NCBI GenBank assembly: GCA_902799685.1
Contig: CADCBO010000002.1
Location: forward strand, 1-64,000
DNA from: an uncultured Bacteroidales bacterium
Lineage (GTDB): Bacteria; Bacteroidota; Bacteroidia; Bacteroidales; Bacteroidaceae
Direction of reading: 5' to 3'
Length of the DNA: 64,000 nt
The first letter of the stretch is position 1. The number at the start of each line of letters is the position of its first letter. Shown piece after piece: positions 55,390-64,000 of this stretch. The notes beneath the pieces are model-generated. The model was not told where the DNA came from. It saw only the letters and a list, made by a program, of their open reading frames with translations, and did no database searches. Both the position numbers and the translations under genes were made by a program.

Positions 55390-56658
55390 TTAATATCCTG
55401 TATATCTGCCGATAAAGAAGATTGCACCTGTCTGTTTCTCGCTGATGACATATAGGAACGGGTGATTGGCATGGAATTTGACAGCATTATCTCCCCCGGA
55501 ATTCCGTTTCATGCCTATGACTGTCACTGCAGCAGCTTCAGAGCCTTCCTCGTCAAGCTTGATTTTGGCAACCTGTTTCATAAGCCCTATATAAGTTGAC
55601 TTGTTGCAGAAGTTGCTGAAATCAGCTTTTTCAGCACTAAAGGCATCGGGCATACCGAGTGCAGACATTACCTCTATAAGGTCTATGTCTGAGTCAGTTT
55701 CAAAACGAGGCAGTTTGACATCAACGTTGCATTGTTGCATGTTACTGTTCAACAACTGCCAGGTCTCTGCAGTGGGTACCGCAGGCAGCTCATTGGCGTC
55801 ATGCCCTTCCTTAATCCTGGGCAGCAGTATCGTCATCTGGAACGAACCGTTACCGTAAGGCAGGCATAACGCCTGGAAATCATCTGTTACGGCATAGTTG
55901 AGTTTGGCGGTCTGGCGCATCATGGGACATTGTATGAAATCCAGGGTCTCACCGGCATGAATAAATTCCTCATCCTCTGTTTTGGTTTTATCAAACTTGT
56001 ATGTCCATGTTCCCTTAAAATATATGGCATTCAGCAGATAACTTACGGCATTGGGATCAAAGGAATTCTCGTCAAGTATTCTGTCAATCATCCGCTCAGT
56101 ATGGTCGCTTGCCCATTTGTTTATGACGTCCATAGTCTCTCCGTCATGAAAATCGCGGGTTTCGGGCTCGGCGTTATAGAAAGACTTGGCTTTATTTACA
56201 AAACCGTCCTTAAGCGTGTAGCCTTTGTTCATATAGATGGTATTGGCTATCAACACCTTGGTCAGCGAGTCAAGCGCCGGTGCAGTTTTTATCATCTTAT
56301 AGCAGAAAGCGTTTATGCTGTCGGCTCCGGTACTGCCATATCCCAATACCTCATTTATTTGTGCCTGGGTATTGCCGGCTGCACCGTTATTGAGCATGCC
56401 TAAAGCGTATGTGATGCTTAAAGGCGACACTATATAACTTTTTGTATAGTCTGAACCGGTTATCTGACGGAACAGGTTAAAGGCGAACTCATTACTGTTG
56501 CTCACCATCTCCTGCTCAGCCCGTGTCAGCTTCAGGTTTGTGGACGGATACACTGGACCAACAATCGGTTCCGGTTCCTGGCTTACGCCCTCCGTATTGC
56601 AGGCTGCAAATATAGCTAAACCTATGGCCAGAAATAAACAAATTCTTTTCATTTTCAT
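55390..56658 (-). CDS. Lipoprotein serpin (serine protease inhibitor)
   Basis: 422 residues. Lipoprotein signal ends at the lipobox FAAC (Cys near residue 20), then a full serpin fold (about 55-420). The reactive-loop hinge EEGSEAAAV is intact, so the protein should be inhibitory; the scissile bond is near KRNS. It probably protects the cell surface from host or bacterial serine proteases. The start ATG overlaps the pepT stop by one base (TAATG), suggesting coupling. Confidence 0.93.
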   Translation of the reverse strand: MKMKRICLFLAIGLAIFAACNTEGVSQEPEPIVGPVYPSTNLKLTRAEQEMVSNSNEFAFNLFRQITGSDYTKSYIVSPLSITYALGMLNNGAAGNTQAQINEVLGYGSTGADSINAFCYKMIKTAPALDSLTKVLIANTIYMNKGYTLKDGFVNKAKSFYNAEPETRDFHDGETMDVINKWASDHTERMIDRILDENSFDPNAVSYLLNAIYFKGTWTYKFDKTKTEDEEFIHAGETLDFIQCPMMRQTAKLNYAVTDDFQALCLPYGNGSFQMTILLPRIKEGHDANELPAVPTAETWQLLNSNMQQCNVDVKLPRFETDSDIDLIEVMSALGMPDAFSAEKADFSNFCNKSTYIGLMKQVAKIKLDEEGSEAAAVTVIGMKRNSGGDNAVKFHANHPFLYVISEKQTGAIFFIGRYTGY

Positions 56659-57887
56659 TACCAGTTGTGTTTTCCTACTAACTCAATGATACGTACCACC
56701 GTCATCATGGCTTTCTCCATGCTCTGGATGGGAACCCACTCATAACGGCCATGGAAATTCATTCCGCCTGCAAACAGGTTGGGACAAGGCAAGCCCTTGA
56801 ACGATAGCTGTGCACCGTCCGTGCCGCCGCGGATAGGAACCTTGACTGGATTGACTCCAGCCAGTTTCATAGCCTCACATGCTATATCAACTACAAACGG
56901 AACCTTGTCAATCTGCTCCTTCATGTTGTAATACTGGTCTGTAACCTCGGCCACCACAGTGCCCTTGCCGTATTTTATATTCATCTTATCGGCCACAGCC
57001 TTGGCAAACGCCTTGCGGGCCTCAAACTTGGCGCGGTCATGGTCACGGATAATGAAAACAGCCTGCGCGTGATCCACTTCACCCGACAAACCTACAATGT
57101 GATAGAAACCTTCATAGCCGCAGGTCGTGCCCGGGGTTTCATCGGCGGGGAACATCTGTATCAGTTCTGCGGCCAGCAGCGATGCGTTCACCATCTTGCC
57201 CTTGGCGTATCCGGGATGCACCTCCAGACCCTGGATCCTGAATACGGCCTTGGCGGCGTTGAAGTTCTCAAACTCCATTTCGCCCACCTCGCCGCCATCG
57301 ACGGTATAGCCGAATTCACATCCAAACCGTTTTACGTCAAAGTGAGCGGCACCCATGCCTATCTCCTCATCGGGATTGAATCCCACGCGAACCTTGCCGT
57401 GCTTTATCTCCGGATGCTGCTGCAGATACTCCACAGCTGTGATTATCTCTGCTATTCCGGCCTTGTCATCAGCTCCAAGAAGGGTTGTTCCGTCTGTCAC
57501 GATCAGGTCCTCGCCCTTGTGGGCAAGCAGTTCAGGAAACAGACTGGGTGACAGAATGATGTTCTGTTCCTTATTAAGGATTATATCACTTCCGTCATAT
57601 TTCTGTACAATGCGTGGTTTTACGTCCTTGCCGCTCATGGACGGGCTGGTGTCCATGTGAGAAATGAAACCTATGGTAGGAATCTTCTTGTCTGTGTTGG
57701 CGGGAAGGGAAGCATAGACATATCCCATATCATCCATATAAACCTCTTCAAGTCCCATGCCCTCCAGTTCGTCCTTGAGCAGACGCGCCAGATTCTTCTG
57801 TTTCTCAGTACTGGGAACACTTTCTGAATTCTCATCGGACTGCGTATCTACAGCAGTATAGCCCAAAAATCTCTTTATCAGATCCAT
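56658..57887 (-). CDS. pepT: Peptidase T (tripeptidase)
   Basis: Start at 57887 ([15 protein letters not shown]); the longer frame has an untypical N-terminus. 409 residues with the M20 metal ligands in SHMDTSP, GADDKAG, PDEEIG (general base), VDGGE and NFHGR. It removes the N-terminal residue of tripeptides in the cytoplasm. Translationally coupled to the serpin gene. Confidence 0.94.
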   Translation of the reverse strand: MDLIKRFLGYTAVDTQSDENSESVPSTEKQKNLARLLKDELEGMGLEEVYMDDMGYVYASLPANTDKKIPTIGFISHMDTSPSMSGKDVKPRIVQKYDGSDIILNKEQNIILSPSLFPELLAHKGEDLIVTDGTTLLGADDKAGIAEIITAVEYLQQHPEIKHGKVRVGFNPDEEIGMGAAHFDVKRFGCEFGYTVDGGEVGEMEFENFNAAKAVFRIQGLEVHPGYAKGKMVNASLLAAELIQMFPADETPGTTCGYEGFYHIVGLSGEVDHAQAVFIIRDHDRAKFEARKAFAKAVADKMNIKYGKGTVVAEVTDQYYNMKEQIDKVPFVVDIACEAMKLAGVNPVKVPIRGGTDGAQLSFKGLPCPNLFAGGMNFHGRYEWVPIQSMEKAMMTVVRIIELVGKHNW

Positions 57888-58084
57888 ATTATTGTGTATT
57901 GAAAAATTCTCTTTCAGCAAACTTACATATAATTCATGAAATTCATGTGCGGACTGGAACCTTTTTATTTTATAATCGTGACACTTGCAAGTGATTTCCA
58001 TGAAAATATATTACGTATATTGGCGCAGAATGAAAATAATGAATTATTTTTGGACTACAATTAAAGCGTCTAATTACAATCGTT

Positions 58085-59080
58085 ATGAGAAAGATTCTAT
58101 CTGTTTTTGCGGCTCTTGCAATGATTTTTGCTACGGCTTGTGATCCTACGGAAAATGAGAATCAGGATAAAGTTCCTGTAAACTCTGTCGTGCTCAACAA
58201 GTTTGAACTTACCCTTGAGCCAGGTCAATCTGAAACGCTTGTGGCCAGTGTCATGCCTGACAACGCCACTGACAAGACCGTAACCTGGAGCAGTTCGGCT
58301 GAGGATGTTGCATCGGTTAACAGTGAAGGAAAAGTTGAAGCAAAGAAAGAGGGTATAGCTATCATTACCGCTAAGGCTGGAGAAAAAGAAGACAAGTGCA
58401 AGGTTATAGTCAATGAGCCTGAGCAACCTGTGACTGTACCTGATGCCATTGATCTGGGGCTTTCCGTGAAATGGGCCAGTCTGAACATTGGCGCATCCAA
58501 ACCCGAGGATTGTGGTGAATATTATGCATGGGGAGAGACTGAAACAAAAGAATTTTATTCCAGGGAAGCTTATAAATGGGCGAACCTTTCAATGCCTCAG
58601 ATAGATATATACGGAAAGACAGCGTACTCATTAACAAAGTATTGTTCCAAGTCTGCGCAATCATTTTACTGGGGTGGAGAAGGCGAACCTGACAACAAGA
58701 CGGTCCTAGAACCGGAAGATGATGTGGCTAATGTCCTTCTGGGTGGAAACTGGCGTATTCCTACCAGAGCAGAGATGTTGGAGTTGAAAGATTTGTGTAC
58801 CTGGACATGGGATGAACCCAAGAAAGGTTTTCTGGTTACCGGTCCTAATGGCAACAGCATATTCCTTCCGGCAGCAGGAAAAAAGATTGATGACCCGAAT
58901 AGGACGTTTACAGGTCTTGGTGCCACTGGCGACTACTGGAGTTCATCGCTTGTTACGGATGCACCATGCTTTGCGTATGACCTTTATTTCCTTGTTTCCG
59001 AAGGTCGTACTGATATGCTGACAATAGGCGTAGTAAATGATCGCAATTACGGTTTCTCTGTACGTCCTGTTTCAGATTAA
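58085..59080 (+). CDS. Lipoprotein with BIG2 domain and FISUMP-type C-terminal domain
   Basis: 331 residues. Lipobox FATAC (Cys near residue 19), a bacterial Ig-like BIG2 domain (about 32-110; TLEPGQSETLVASVMPDNA) and a C-terminal domain with DLGLSVKWASLNIGA, WRIPTRAEM and YWSSS, resembling the Fibrobacter succinogenes major-paralogue (FISUMP/Fib_succ_major) type. A surface-exposed adhesion or binding role is likely but not shown. A -7 box TATTTTTG is at 58045-58052. Confidence 0.84.
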   Translation: MRKILSVFAALAMIFATACDPTENENQDKVPVNSVVLNKFELTLEPGQSETLVASVMPDNATDKTVTWSSSAEDVASVNSEGKVEAKKEGIAIITAKAGEKEDKCKVIVNEPEQPVTVPDAIDLGLSVKWASLNIGASKPEDCGEYYAWGETETKEFYSREAYKWANLSMPQIDIYGKTAYSLTKYCSKSAQSFYWGGEGEPDNKTVLEPEDDVANVLLGGNWRIPTRAEMLELKDLCTWTWDEPKKGFLVTGPNGNSIFLPAAGKKIDDPNRTFTGLGATGDYWSSSLVTDAPCFAYDLYFLVSEGRTDMLTIGVVNDRNYGFSVRPVSD

Positions 59081-59115
59081 CGGATAGCAATAGATTATCA
59101 CTTTGGAAATGAACC

Positions 59116-59154
59116 AAAAACATAAGCCTCACTGAATGTGGGGCTTATGTTTTT
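59116..59154. terminator. Bidirectional terminator, perfect 13-bp stem
   Basis: AAAAACATAAGCC (59116-59128) and GGCTTATGTTTTT (59142-59154). Serves the convergent BIG2-lipoprotein and SDR genes. Confidence 0.9.
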
Positions 59155-59983
59155 ATTGATTTATGGTGCAGACTTTACGCATTATCGAGTCCCACCATCG
59201 GGCGGGAAGTATAGCGTGCAAAATCACTATCAGCCCGGATCCTGCACCCAAGCGGTAACGGATTCTGGGCTTTTTTGCATTTACGGCACGGGCTATGGCT
59301 TTAGCTACCCTTGCAGGATTTGTAAGCCAGTTTGATGTGTAGCCGTATTTGAGCAGACGGGCCATCTTCAGGCCTGCATTTTGATAGGCGGTTTCTTTTG
59401 ATGACTCCTCTAGATTATCGGCCGCAATGATACCCCAATCGGTCTTGATTCCACCGGGTTCGATGAGGCAGACCTTGATTCCGAACGGCTTTACCTCGAT
59501 GCGCAGAGCATCGCTCAGGGCCTCTACGGAATATTTTGATACGTTATACCAGCCGCCAAAGGGGATGACAGCCTTGCCTGCAACAGATGATGTGTTTATT
59601 ATCCTGCCAGAATGCTGCTTGCGCATATATGGCAGAACCAATTGGGTGAGCCTGGCCAGTCCGAAAACGTTAACCTCAAGCTGACGTTTGGCCTCGGCAA
59701 TCGTAACGTTTTCTATTGCTCCCATGTATCCGTAACCGGCGTTGTTTACCAGAACGTCTATTCTGCCTTCTGCATCAATTATGCTGTTCACACCGTCCAC
59801 CATCGATGCCTCATCGGTCACATCCATGCGTATGGGCGTCACGCCTCGCTCCCGTAACTGTTCCAGCAGTTCCACTCTACGGGCTGCACCGTAAACCTTG
59901 TGCCCCTGCTCAGCTAGCCTCAGAGCTGCATCGTATCCAATCCCACTGCTGGCTCCGGTAATGAGTATTACTTTTTTATTCAT
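59153..59983 (-). CDS. Short-chain dehydrogenase/reductase
   Basis: Start at 59983 (MNKKVILITGASSGIGYDAAL). 276 residues. NAD(P)-binding TGASSGIG and the catalytic YNVSKY (Y-x3-K) are present, with NNAGYG. Substrate unknown. The start overlaps the end of the S4-domain gene by 8 bp; last gene of the rplY-pth-S4-SDR operon. Confidence 0.9.
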   Translation of the reverse strand: MNKKVILITGASSGIGYDAALRLAEQGHKVYGAARRVELLEQLRERGVTPIRMDVTDEASMVDGVNSIIDAEGRIDVLVNNAGYGYMGAIENVTIAEAKRQLEVNVFGLARLTQLVLPYMRKQHSGRIINTSSVAGKAVIPFGGWYNVSKYSVEALSDALRIEVKPFGIKVCLIEPGGIKTDWGIIAADNLEESSKETAYQNAGLKMARLLKYGYTSNWLTNPARVAKAIARAVNAKKPRIRYRLGAGSGLIVILHAILPARWWDSIMRKVCTINQ

Positions 59984-60386
59984 CAAAGTCAAATTCGTCT
60001 GGGAGGTCAAAGGGGGCGTCCGATAGGAAGTCCTCCATATCGCGGCGGTCTTTCTTCGTTGGGCGACCCAGGCCGGCGGCGCGTTTTACGAATCCGCCTA
60101 TGCGGTTCATCTCCAGCAGGTCATACTGGTCTTGCGGGGTGATGTTCTCCATCATCTGCGGGACAAGTTTTGCGCCCACTCGGTTTTCAATTGCCTGGAG
60201 AACTTTAAAGGTATATGTTACAGGGGCTTTGCGGACCGATACGGTATCGCCCTCCTTTACCATCTTTGAGGGCTTGGCCTGCACGCCGTTAATGGTCACG
60301 CGGCCTTTCTTGCAGGCTTCGGATGCAATGGTGCGCGTCTTGAATATACGCACAGACCAGAGCCACTTGTCCAAACGCGCTTCCAT
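59976..60386 (-). CDS. S4-domain RNA-binding protein (Hsp15/HslR-like)
   Basis: Start at 60386 (MEARLDKWLWSVRIFKTRT). 136 residues with an S4 domain (about 3-60; ACKKGRVTINGVQAKPSKMVKEGD) typical of Hsp15-like proteins that bind stalled 50S subunits, followed by a basic (RPTKKDRRD) and an acidic tail. One base separates it from pth. Confidence 0.9.
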   Translation of the reverse strand: MEARLDKWLWSVRIFKTRTIASEACKKGRVTINGVQAKPSKMVKEGDTVSVRKAPVTYTFKVLQAIENRVGAKLVPQMMENITPQDQYDLLEMNRIGGFVKRAAGLGRPTKKDRRDMEDFLSDAPFDLPDEFDFDE

Positions 60387-60387
60387 A

Positions 60388-60951
60388 TCACTTGTTGTTG
60401 AACTTGCACATTGTGTCGTCAATGCCGGCCAGGCAGAAGTTCCTGACGGCCTCAACGGCTACTGGAATGCGCTCGTCCAGAATCTTGCGCTCATCTTCAC
60501 TGAACGGATCCAGTACGAACTTTATCTGCGCTCCCATGGGGAAATCATTTCCGATGCCAAACCTTAGGCGGCTGAACTGCTCGGAGCAGAGCACCTGGAT
60601 GATATTGCCTATGCCGTTATGGCCGCCGCCACTGCCTTGCTTGCGTAGGCGGATCTTGCCAAGGGGTAGGGCCAGGTCATCGGCCACCACCAGAAGGTTC
60701 TGGGGCTCAATGTTCTCCTTGTTCATCCAGTAGCGCACGGCGTTGCCGCTCAGGTTCATGAAGGTTGTGGGCTTGAGGAGCACAAGCTCGCGGTTCTTGA
60801 TGCGCATCTGGGCCACAAAACCGTATCGCCTGTCCTCAAAAACAGTATCGGACGCCTTTGCAAGGGCGTCCAATACCATAAATCCTATGTTGTGGCGGGT
60901 ATCTTGGTATTCGTCGCCCGGATTACCCAAACCCACAATCAGATATTTCAT
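60388..60951 (-). CDS. pth: Peptidyl-tRNA hydrolase
   Basis: 187 residues with the Pth signature VGLGNPGDEYQDTRHNIGF (catalytic His near residue 20), PTTFMNLSG and GGHNGIGN. It releases peptides from tRNA that fell off the ribosome. It lies 8 bp downstream of rplY. Confidence 0.96.
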   Translation of the reverse strand: MKYLIVGLGNPGDEYQDTRHNIGFMVLDALAKASDTVFEDRRYGFVAQMRIKNRELVLLKPTTFMNLSGNAVRYWMNKENIEPQNLLVVADDLALPLGKIRLRKQGSGGGHNGIGNIIQVLCSEQFSRLRFGIGNDFPMGAQIKFVLDPFSEDERKILDERIPVAVEAVRNFCLAGIDDTMCKFNNK

Positions 60952-60959
60952 TCCTTATA

Positions 60960-61583
60960 TTATTCTGCAGCGGGAGCCTCAGCAGCAGGAGCCTCTTCGG
61001 TAGTCTCAGCGGCAGCAGCTGAACGTGTTGACATTACTGTGCATATCACAGCGTCCTTGGGGCTTACAAACTCAATGCCATCTACCTTGAGGTCACCAAC
61101 CTTGAATGACTTGCCGATAGTAAGAGGTGTAACGTCAATCTCAACCTTCTCAGGAATTGCAGTGTAGAGAGCCTTAGCCTTAACGCGGCGCAGGATCTGC
61201 TCCAGCTTACCACCAGCCTTTACACCGGCTGCCAGACCGTTAAGCTTAACGGGAACTGCCATAACGATAGGCTTCTTGGGATCTACCTGATAGAAGTCAA
61301 TGTGCAGGATGTTGTCCTTTACGGGGTGGAATTGGATCTCACGCATCACTGCCAGAACGGTGTTGCCGTCGATGGTCAGGTTTACTGAGAAAATATCGGG
61401 TGAATAGACAAGCTTGCGAACCTCTTCGAATGTTACGCTGAAAGCCTTTGCTACGGGAAGACCTTTCTCGTCGCGCTCTACACCGTACAGGTTGCAGGGG
61501 ATAAGGTTCTGCTTACGGAGTGCCTTGGCACCTTTCTTACCGAACTCGTTGCGGGCTGTGCCCTTTACGTCAATTGATTTCAT
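60960..61583 (-). CDS. rplY: 50S ribosomal protein L25/Ctc
   Basis: 207 residues, the long TL5/Ctc form: N-terminal 5S-rRNA-binding domain (about 1-95), a C-terminal beta domain (about 95-180) and an Ala/Glu-rich tail. Starts MKSIDVKGTARNEFGKKGAK. First gene of the operon with pth. Confidence 0.96.
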   Translation of the reverse strand: MKSIDVKGTARNEFGKKGAKALRKQNLIPCNLYGVERDEKGLPVAKAFSVTFEEVRKLVYSPDIFSVNLTIDGNTVLAVMREIQFHPVKDNILHIDFYQVDPKKPIVMAVPVKLNGLAAGVKAGGKLEQILRRVKAKALYTAIPEKVEIDVTPLTIGKSFKVGDLKVDGIEFVSPKDAVICTVMSTRSAAAAETTEEAPAAEAPAAE

Positions 61584-61687
61584 TTTTAAACGTGTTACTC
61601 TAAATTGTTATTACTCAATTCACCATCACACAAAACACCACCTTTTACGGCAGGCTTTACGTAAAAGCGGCGCAAAGGTAGTAAAAA

Positions 61688-61798
61688 AATTGAGAATTGA
61701 GAATTGAAAATTGAAAATTAATACCAAGAACCTGCGTGACAAAAAATGAAACGCACCGGATGGTAATTCTCAATTTTCAACTTTCAATTTTCAATTTA
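61688..61798. repeat. AATTGAGAATTG inverted-repeat element 3
   Basis: Arms at 61688-61721 and 61764-61798. The middle holds AACCTGCGTG (about 61729-61738) and AACGCACC but no terminator hairpin. It separates the rplY upstream region from the DUF3276 stop, which it abuts. Confidence 0.8.
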
Positions 61799-62167
61799 TC
61801 AGAATTCTATCTTGAAATCCTCCGAAGATTTAGCTTCAGTTTCCTCCTGTGCAGGAGCTTCCGGTGCGGGAGCATCGGCCTCGTCCTTCTCGGCCTCGTG
61901 AATGAACTTTATGGTCTTGGTCAGTCCGTCTATGAAATTGCTGAAATCCTCACGGTAGAGGAAAATCTTATGCTTCTCAAAACTTACCTGCTGTTCATCA
62001 CCCTCTCCGCTCACTATTTTCTTGCTCTCGGTGATAGACAGATACATCTCGTTTTTGCGTGTCTTGCGTACATCCATATAATAGATGCGTTTGCCTGCCT
62101 TGATTGAGTGTGAGAATATCACATCCTTGTCAATGTCATCGGCTGTCTTCTTCCTGAAATCCTCCAT
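61799..62167 (-). CDS. DUF3276 PUR-alpha-like nucleic-acid-binding protein
   Basis: Start at 62167 (MEDFRKKTADDIDKDV). 122 residues with the PurA-like DUF3276 pattern VIFSHSIKAGKRIYYMDVRKTRKNEMYLSITESKK, widespread in Bacteroidetes and related to single-strand nucleic-acid binding PUR repeats, and an acidic Ala/Glu tail. Its role in the cell is not known. Confidence 0.9.
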   Translation of the reverse strand: MEDFRKKTADDIDKDVIFSHSIKAGKRIYYMDVRKTRKNEMYLSITESKKIVSGEGDEQQVSFEKHKIFLYREDFSNFIDGLTKTIKFIHEAEKDEADAPAPEAPAQEETEAKSSEDFKIEF

Positions 62168-62300
62168 AACGCTGGTCAATTTTGAAATTTCCACAAATAT
62201 GGTGAATTGATTCTGTCTGACCAAGAATTAGGGCTAAGAAATAGGGTTTGCGAGCAAATTTTTTGTAAATTTGCAGACCGATTTACGGTTTGGACGCAAA

Positions 62301-63224
62301 ATGATAAACAGAGTTCTCATCAGACTGAAAGTAGTTCAGGTAATTTACGCATACTACCAGAACGGCGGGCAGAAGACAGCCACGGCAGAACGTGAGCTTG
62401 CCCAGAGCATTGACAGTGCGTACTCTCTTTACAAAACCCTCCTGTTTATTCCGGTTGCCTTGGTCCGTCAGGTACGCAAGTCCGTGGCCAGGCAGAAACG
62501 CATGGGCCAGGCGCATATCTCACGCCGTGAGGAGCTGTTGGCGCAGAACAGGTTCATTGAGCAGATGGAGAATAACGTGGAGCTTCAGGCTTATATCCAG
62601 AGCAATGACATGGATTGGCTGTTGCAGTCGGACTGGCTTGAAAATACCTGTCAGAGTGTGCTTGAGTCCGATATCATGGATGAGTATGTTGAGGACGGCA
62701 AGTTTGACTTTGAGTCCGATAAGGAGCTGGTGCGCAGAATCTACAAGGAGTTCCTGGAGGAGAGCGATGAGCTTGACTCATTGCTGGAGGAGCAGAACAT
62801 CTACTGGAACGGCGACAAGGAGCTGATAGACTCTTTCGTGCTAAAGACCATCCGTGCCTTTGAGGACGGAAAGGCCGGTGAGCAGCCCCTCAAGGCTGAG
62901 TTCAAGGCCGATGAGGACCGTCAGTTTGCAATTGACCTGCTGCACTACGGCCTGGATATGGCTCAGGAGCGCGAGCAGGTGGTGGCAGCCAACTGCCGTC
63001 GCTGGGATCCAAGCCGTCTGGCTTTCCTGGATGTGATAATCATACAGGTGGCCATGGCCGAGATGGTTCATTTTCCGGGTATTCCACTCAGGGTTACGAT
63101 GAATGAATATGTGGAGCTGGCCAAGTCACTCAGCACCCCGGCAAGCGGCAGTTTCGTGAACGGCATGCTTGATACTATTGCCAAGGACCTGTCTGCCCGC
63201 GGATGTCTAGATAAGGAATTATAA
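62301..63224 (+). CDS. nusB: NusB-family transcription antitermination protein
   Basis: Start at 62301 (MINRVLIRLKVVQVIYAYYQN). 307 residues: an N-terminal half of about 170 residues specific to Bacteroidetes and a C-terminal NusB domain ending LDVIIIQVAMAEMVHFPGIP and SGSFVNGMLDTIAK. It assists antitermination of rRNA transcription. A -7 box TAAATTTG at 62266-62273. The order nusB-yajC-ybbR is a Bacteroidales core arrangement. Confidence 0.94.
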   Translation: MINRVLIRLKVVQVIYAYYQNGGQKTATAERELAQSIDSAYSLYKTLLFIPVALVRQVRKSVARQKRMGQAHISRREELLAQNRFIEQMENNVELQAYIQSNDMDWLLQSDWLENTCQSVLESDIMDEYVEDGKFDFESDKELVRRIYKEFLEESDELDSLLEEQNIYWNGDKELIDSFVLKTIRAFEDGKAGEQPLKAEFKADEDRQFAIDLLHYGLDMAQEREQVVAANCRRWDPSRLAFLDVIIIQVAMAEMVHFPGIPLRVTMNEYVELAKSLSTPASGSFVNGMLDTIAKDLSARGCLDKEL

Positions 63225-63245
63225 ACAACAAAAAATAAATCAGTT

Positions 63246-63695
63246 ATGTCACAAATGCTTTTGCTTAATCCCTTCCAGATGACATATCAGGAGGTGAACG
63301 TACACACAGTGAACTTTATACAGGATGTAAATCTGGATGCTCCCGCATCGGATTCACAGAGTACCGGCTCACAGGGCGGCTTGTTCGGAGGCGGTTTCAT
63401 CTGGATACTGCTGCTGCTTGTCGTGATGATGCTGTTCATGCGTCCCCGTCAGGACAAGGAAGGTGAGAAGTTCCGCAACGCCCTGCAGAAAGAGCAGGAT
63501 GTGGTTACCAGTTCTGGCATCTTCGGCAAAATCAAGGACATTGACGAGGTATCGGTTACCCTTGAGATTGCACAGGGTATGAGAATCAAGGTTGACAAGC
63601 GTTATGTCAACCCCGTGCCCACACCTCAGCCCGCCAAGCCCGAGAAACCGTCACGCCGTAAGAAACAGGATCCCAGCAAGGACGAGAAAGCTTGA
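63246..63695 (+). CDS. yajC: Preprotein translocase subunit YajC
   Basis: 149 residues. One membrane segment (about 50-68, FIWILLLLVVMMLFMRP), then the YajC core (FRNALQKEQDVVTSSGIFGKI) and a basic C-terminal tail. It belongs to the SecDF-YajC complex. 21 bp after nusB. Confidence 0.94.
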   Translation: MSQMLLLNPFQMTYQEVNVHTVNFIQDVNLDAPASDSQSTGSQGGLFGGGFIWILLLLVVMMLFMRPRQDKEGEKFRNALQKEQDVVTSSGIFGKIKDIDEVSVTLEIAQGMRIKVDKRYVNPVPTPQPAKPEKPSRRKKQDPSKDEKA

Positions 63696-63711
63696 TTAAG
63701 GAATAAGGCGC

Positions 63712-64000
63712 ATGCGGGACTCAGGACAACCCAAATCCCGATTTGCAGAATGGTTGAGAAAAATCGGATTATCCTTCCTGAAACTGTTCAGGGGGGATTT
63801 CCTGGTTTTTCTGCTTTTTCTGGCCATAACCTTGTTCTTCTGGTGGTCGCAGACCATGAACCAGAACTATGACACGGTAATGAAAGTGCCGGTGCAGCTT
63901 ACCGGTATTCCCGATGACATAAGGGTGACATCTCCTCCTGTAGGCCAGATATCGGTCTCATTGAGCGGCAAGGGGGCGGCCCTGCGCAAATCGGGCAGGT
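63712..64000 (+). CDS. YbbR-like domain protein (3' end outside window)
   Basis: Starts with MRDSGQPKSRFAEWLRK; the visible 96 residues contain one membrane segment (about 31-47) and the beginning of a YbbR repeat (MKVPVQLTGIPDDIRV). Cut by the window edge. It follows yajC by 16 bp. Core genome gene of unknown role, probably related to cell envelope or cyclic-di-AMP control in other phyla. Confidence 0.85.
   Translation, partial: MRDSGQPKSRFAEWLRKIGLSFLKLFRGDFLVFLLFLAITLFFWWSQTMNQNYDTVMKVPVQLTGIPDDIRVTSPPVGQISVSLSGKGAALRKSGR

Noticed and set aside
1-64000. CRISPR array
   Set aside because: The only regularly repeated short units (AATTGAGAATTG and GGCATA) have no unique spacers of constant size; no cas genes seen.

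Overview
This window looks like a chromosomal segment of a Bacteroidales bacterium, most likely Prevotellaceae or a relative. The support is the recurrent -7 promoter box of the form TAnnTTTG (with a TTG about 19-20 bp upstream in several cases), Bacteroidetes-type families (DUF4369, DUF4199, DUF3276, BT4734-like/DUF3987, C10 peptidase with a sorting-type tail, lipoprotein serpin) and Bacteroidales core gene order such as nusB-yajC-ybbR. Species cannot be assigned from the sequence alone.

Region 1 (1-17.4 kb) is an accessory element read mainly on the minus strand. It carries the first four genes of a type I BREX phage-defence operon (brxA, brxB, brxC, pglX; pglX runs off the left edge), a WYL-domain regulator that may control it, small secreted or lipoprotein cargo, a DUF3987 primase/helicase-like protein, an excisionase-like HTH protein, a protein of unknown function and a complete tyrosine integrase. 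Together these look like one integrated mobile element carrying BREX. A terminator-like hairpin lies directly in front of brxA.

Region 2 (17.4-28.8 kb) is a second accessory block: an SGNH hydrolase, a DUF2130 coiled-coil nuclease-like protein, a broken rhuM gene, a Nudix hydrolase, and a complete EcoRII-type set (vsr, EcoRII-like endonuclease, Dcm). An ApeA-like HEPN protein follows, preceded by two near-identical deoxyribosyltransferase-like genes that bracket a possible second HEPN gene. This same-strand cluster (24.9-28.1 kb) is the best candidate for an undescribed defence module.

Region 3 (28.8-64 kb) is mostly ordinary chromosome: cellobiose phosphorylase-like GH94, C10 peptidase, kdgK-eda (the lower end of uronate catabolism), dnaX, an FtsB-like protein, an operon of a GT2, dihydroorotase and PlsC, mfd, a hipBA toxin-antitoxin pair with a visible operator, rubrerythrin, an operon of DUF4199, GT2, mntP and apbE, the SRP RNA, a patatin/outer-membrane protein, a zinc metallopeptidase, serpin and pepT, an operon of rplY, pth, an S4 protein and an SDR, then DUF3276, nusB, yajC and ybbR. 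Non-coding structure is rich here: three copies of an AATTGAGAATTG inverted-repeat element abutting gene ends, a roughly 380-bp nested inverted repeat in front of mfd, and an inverted copy of the SRP RNA 3' end.
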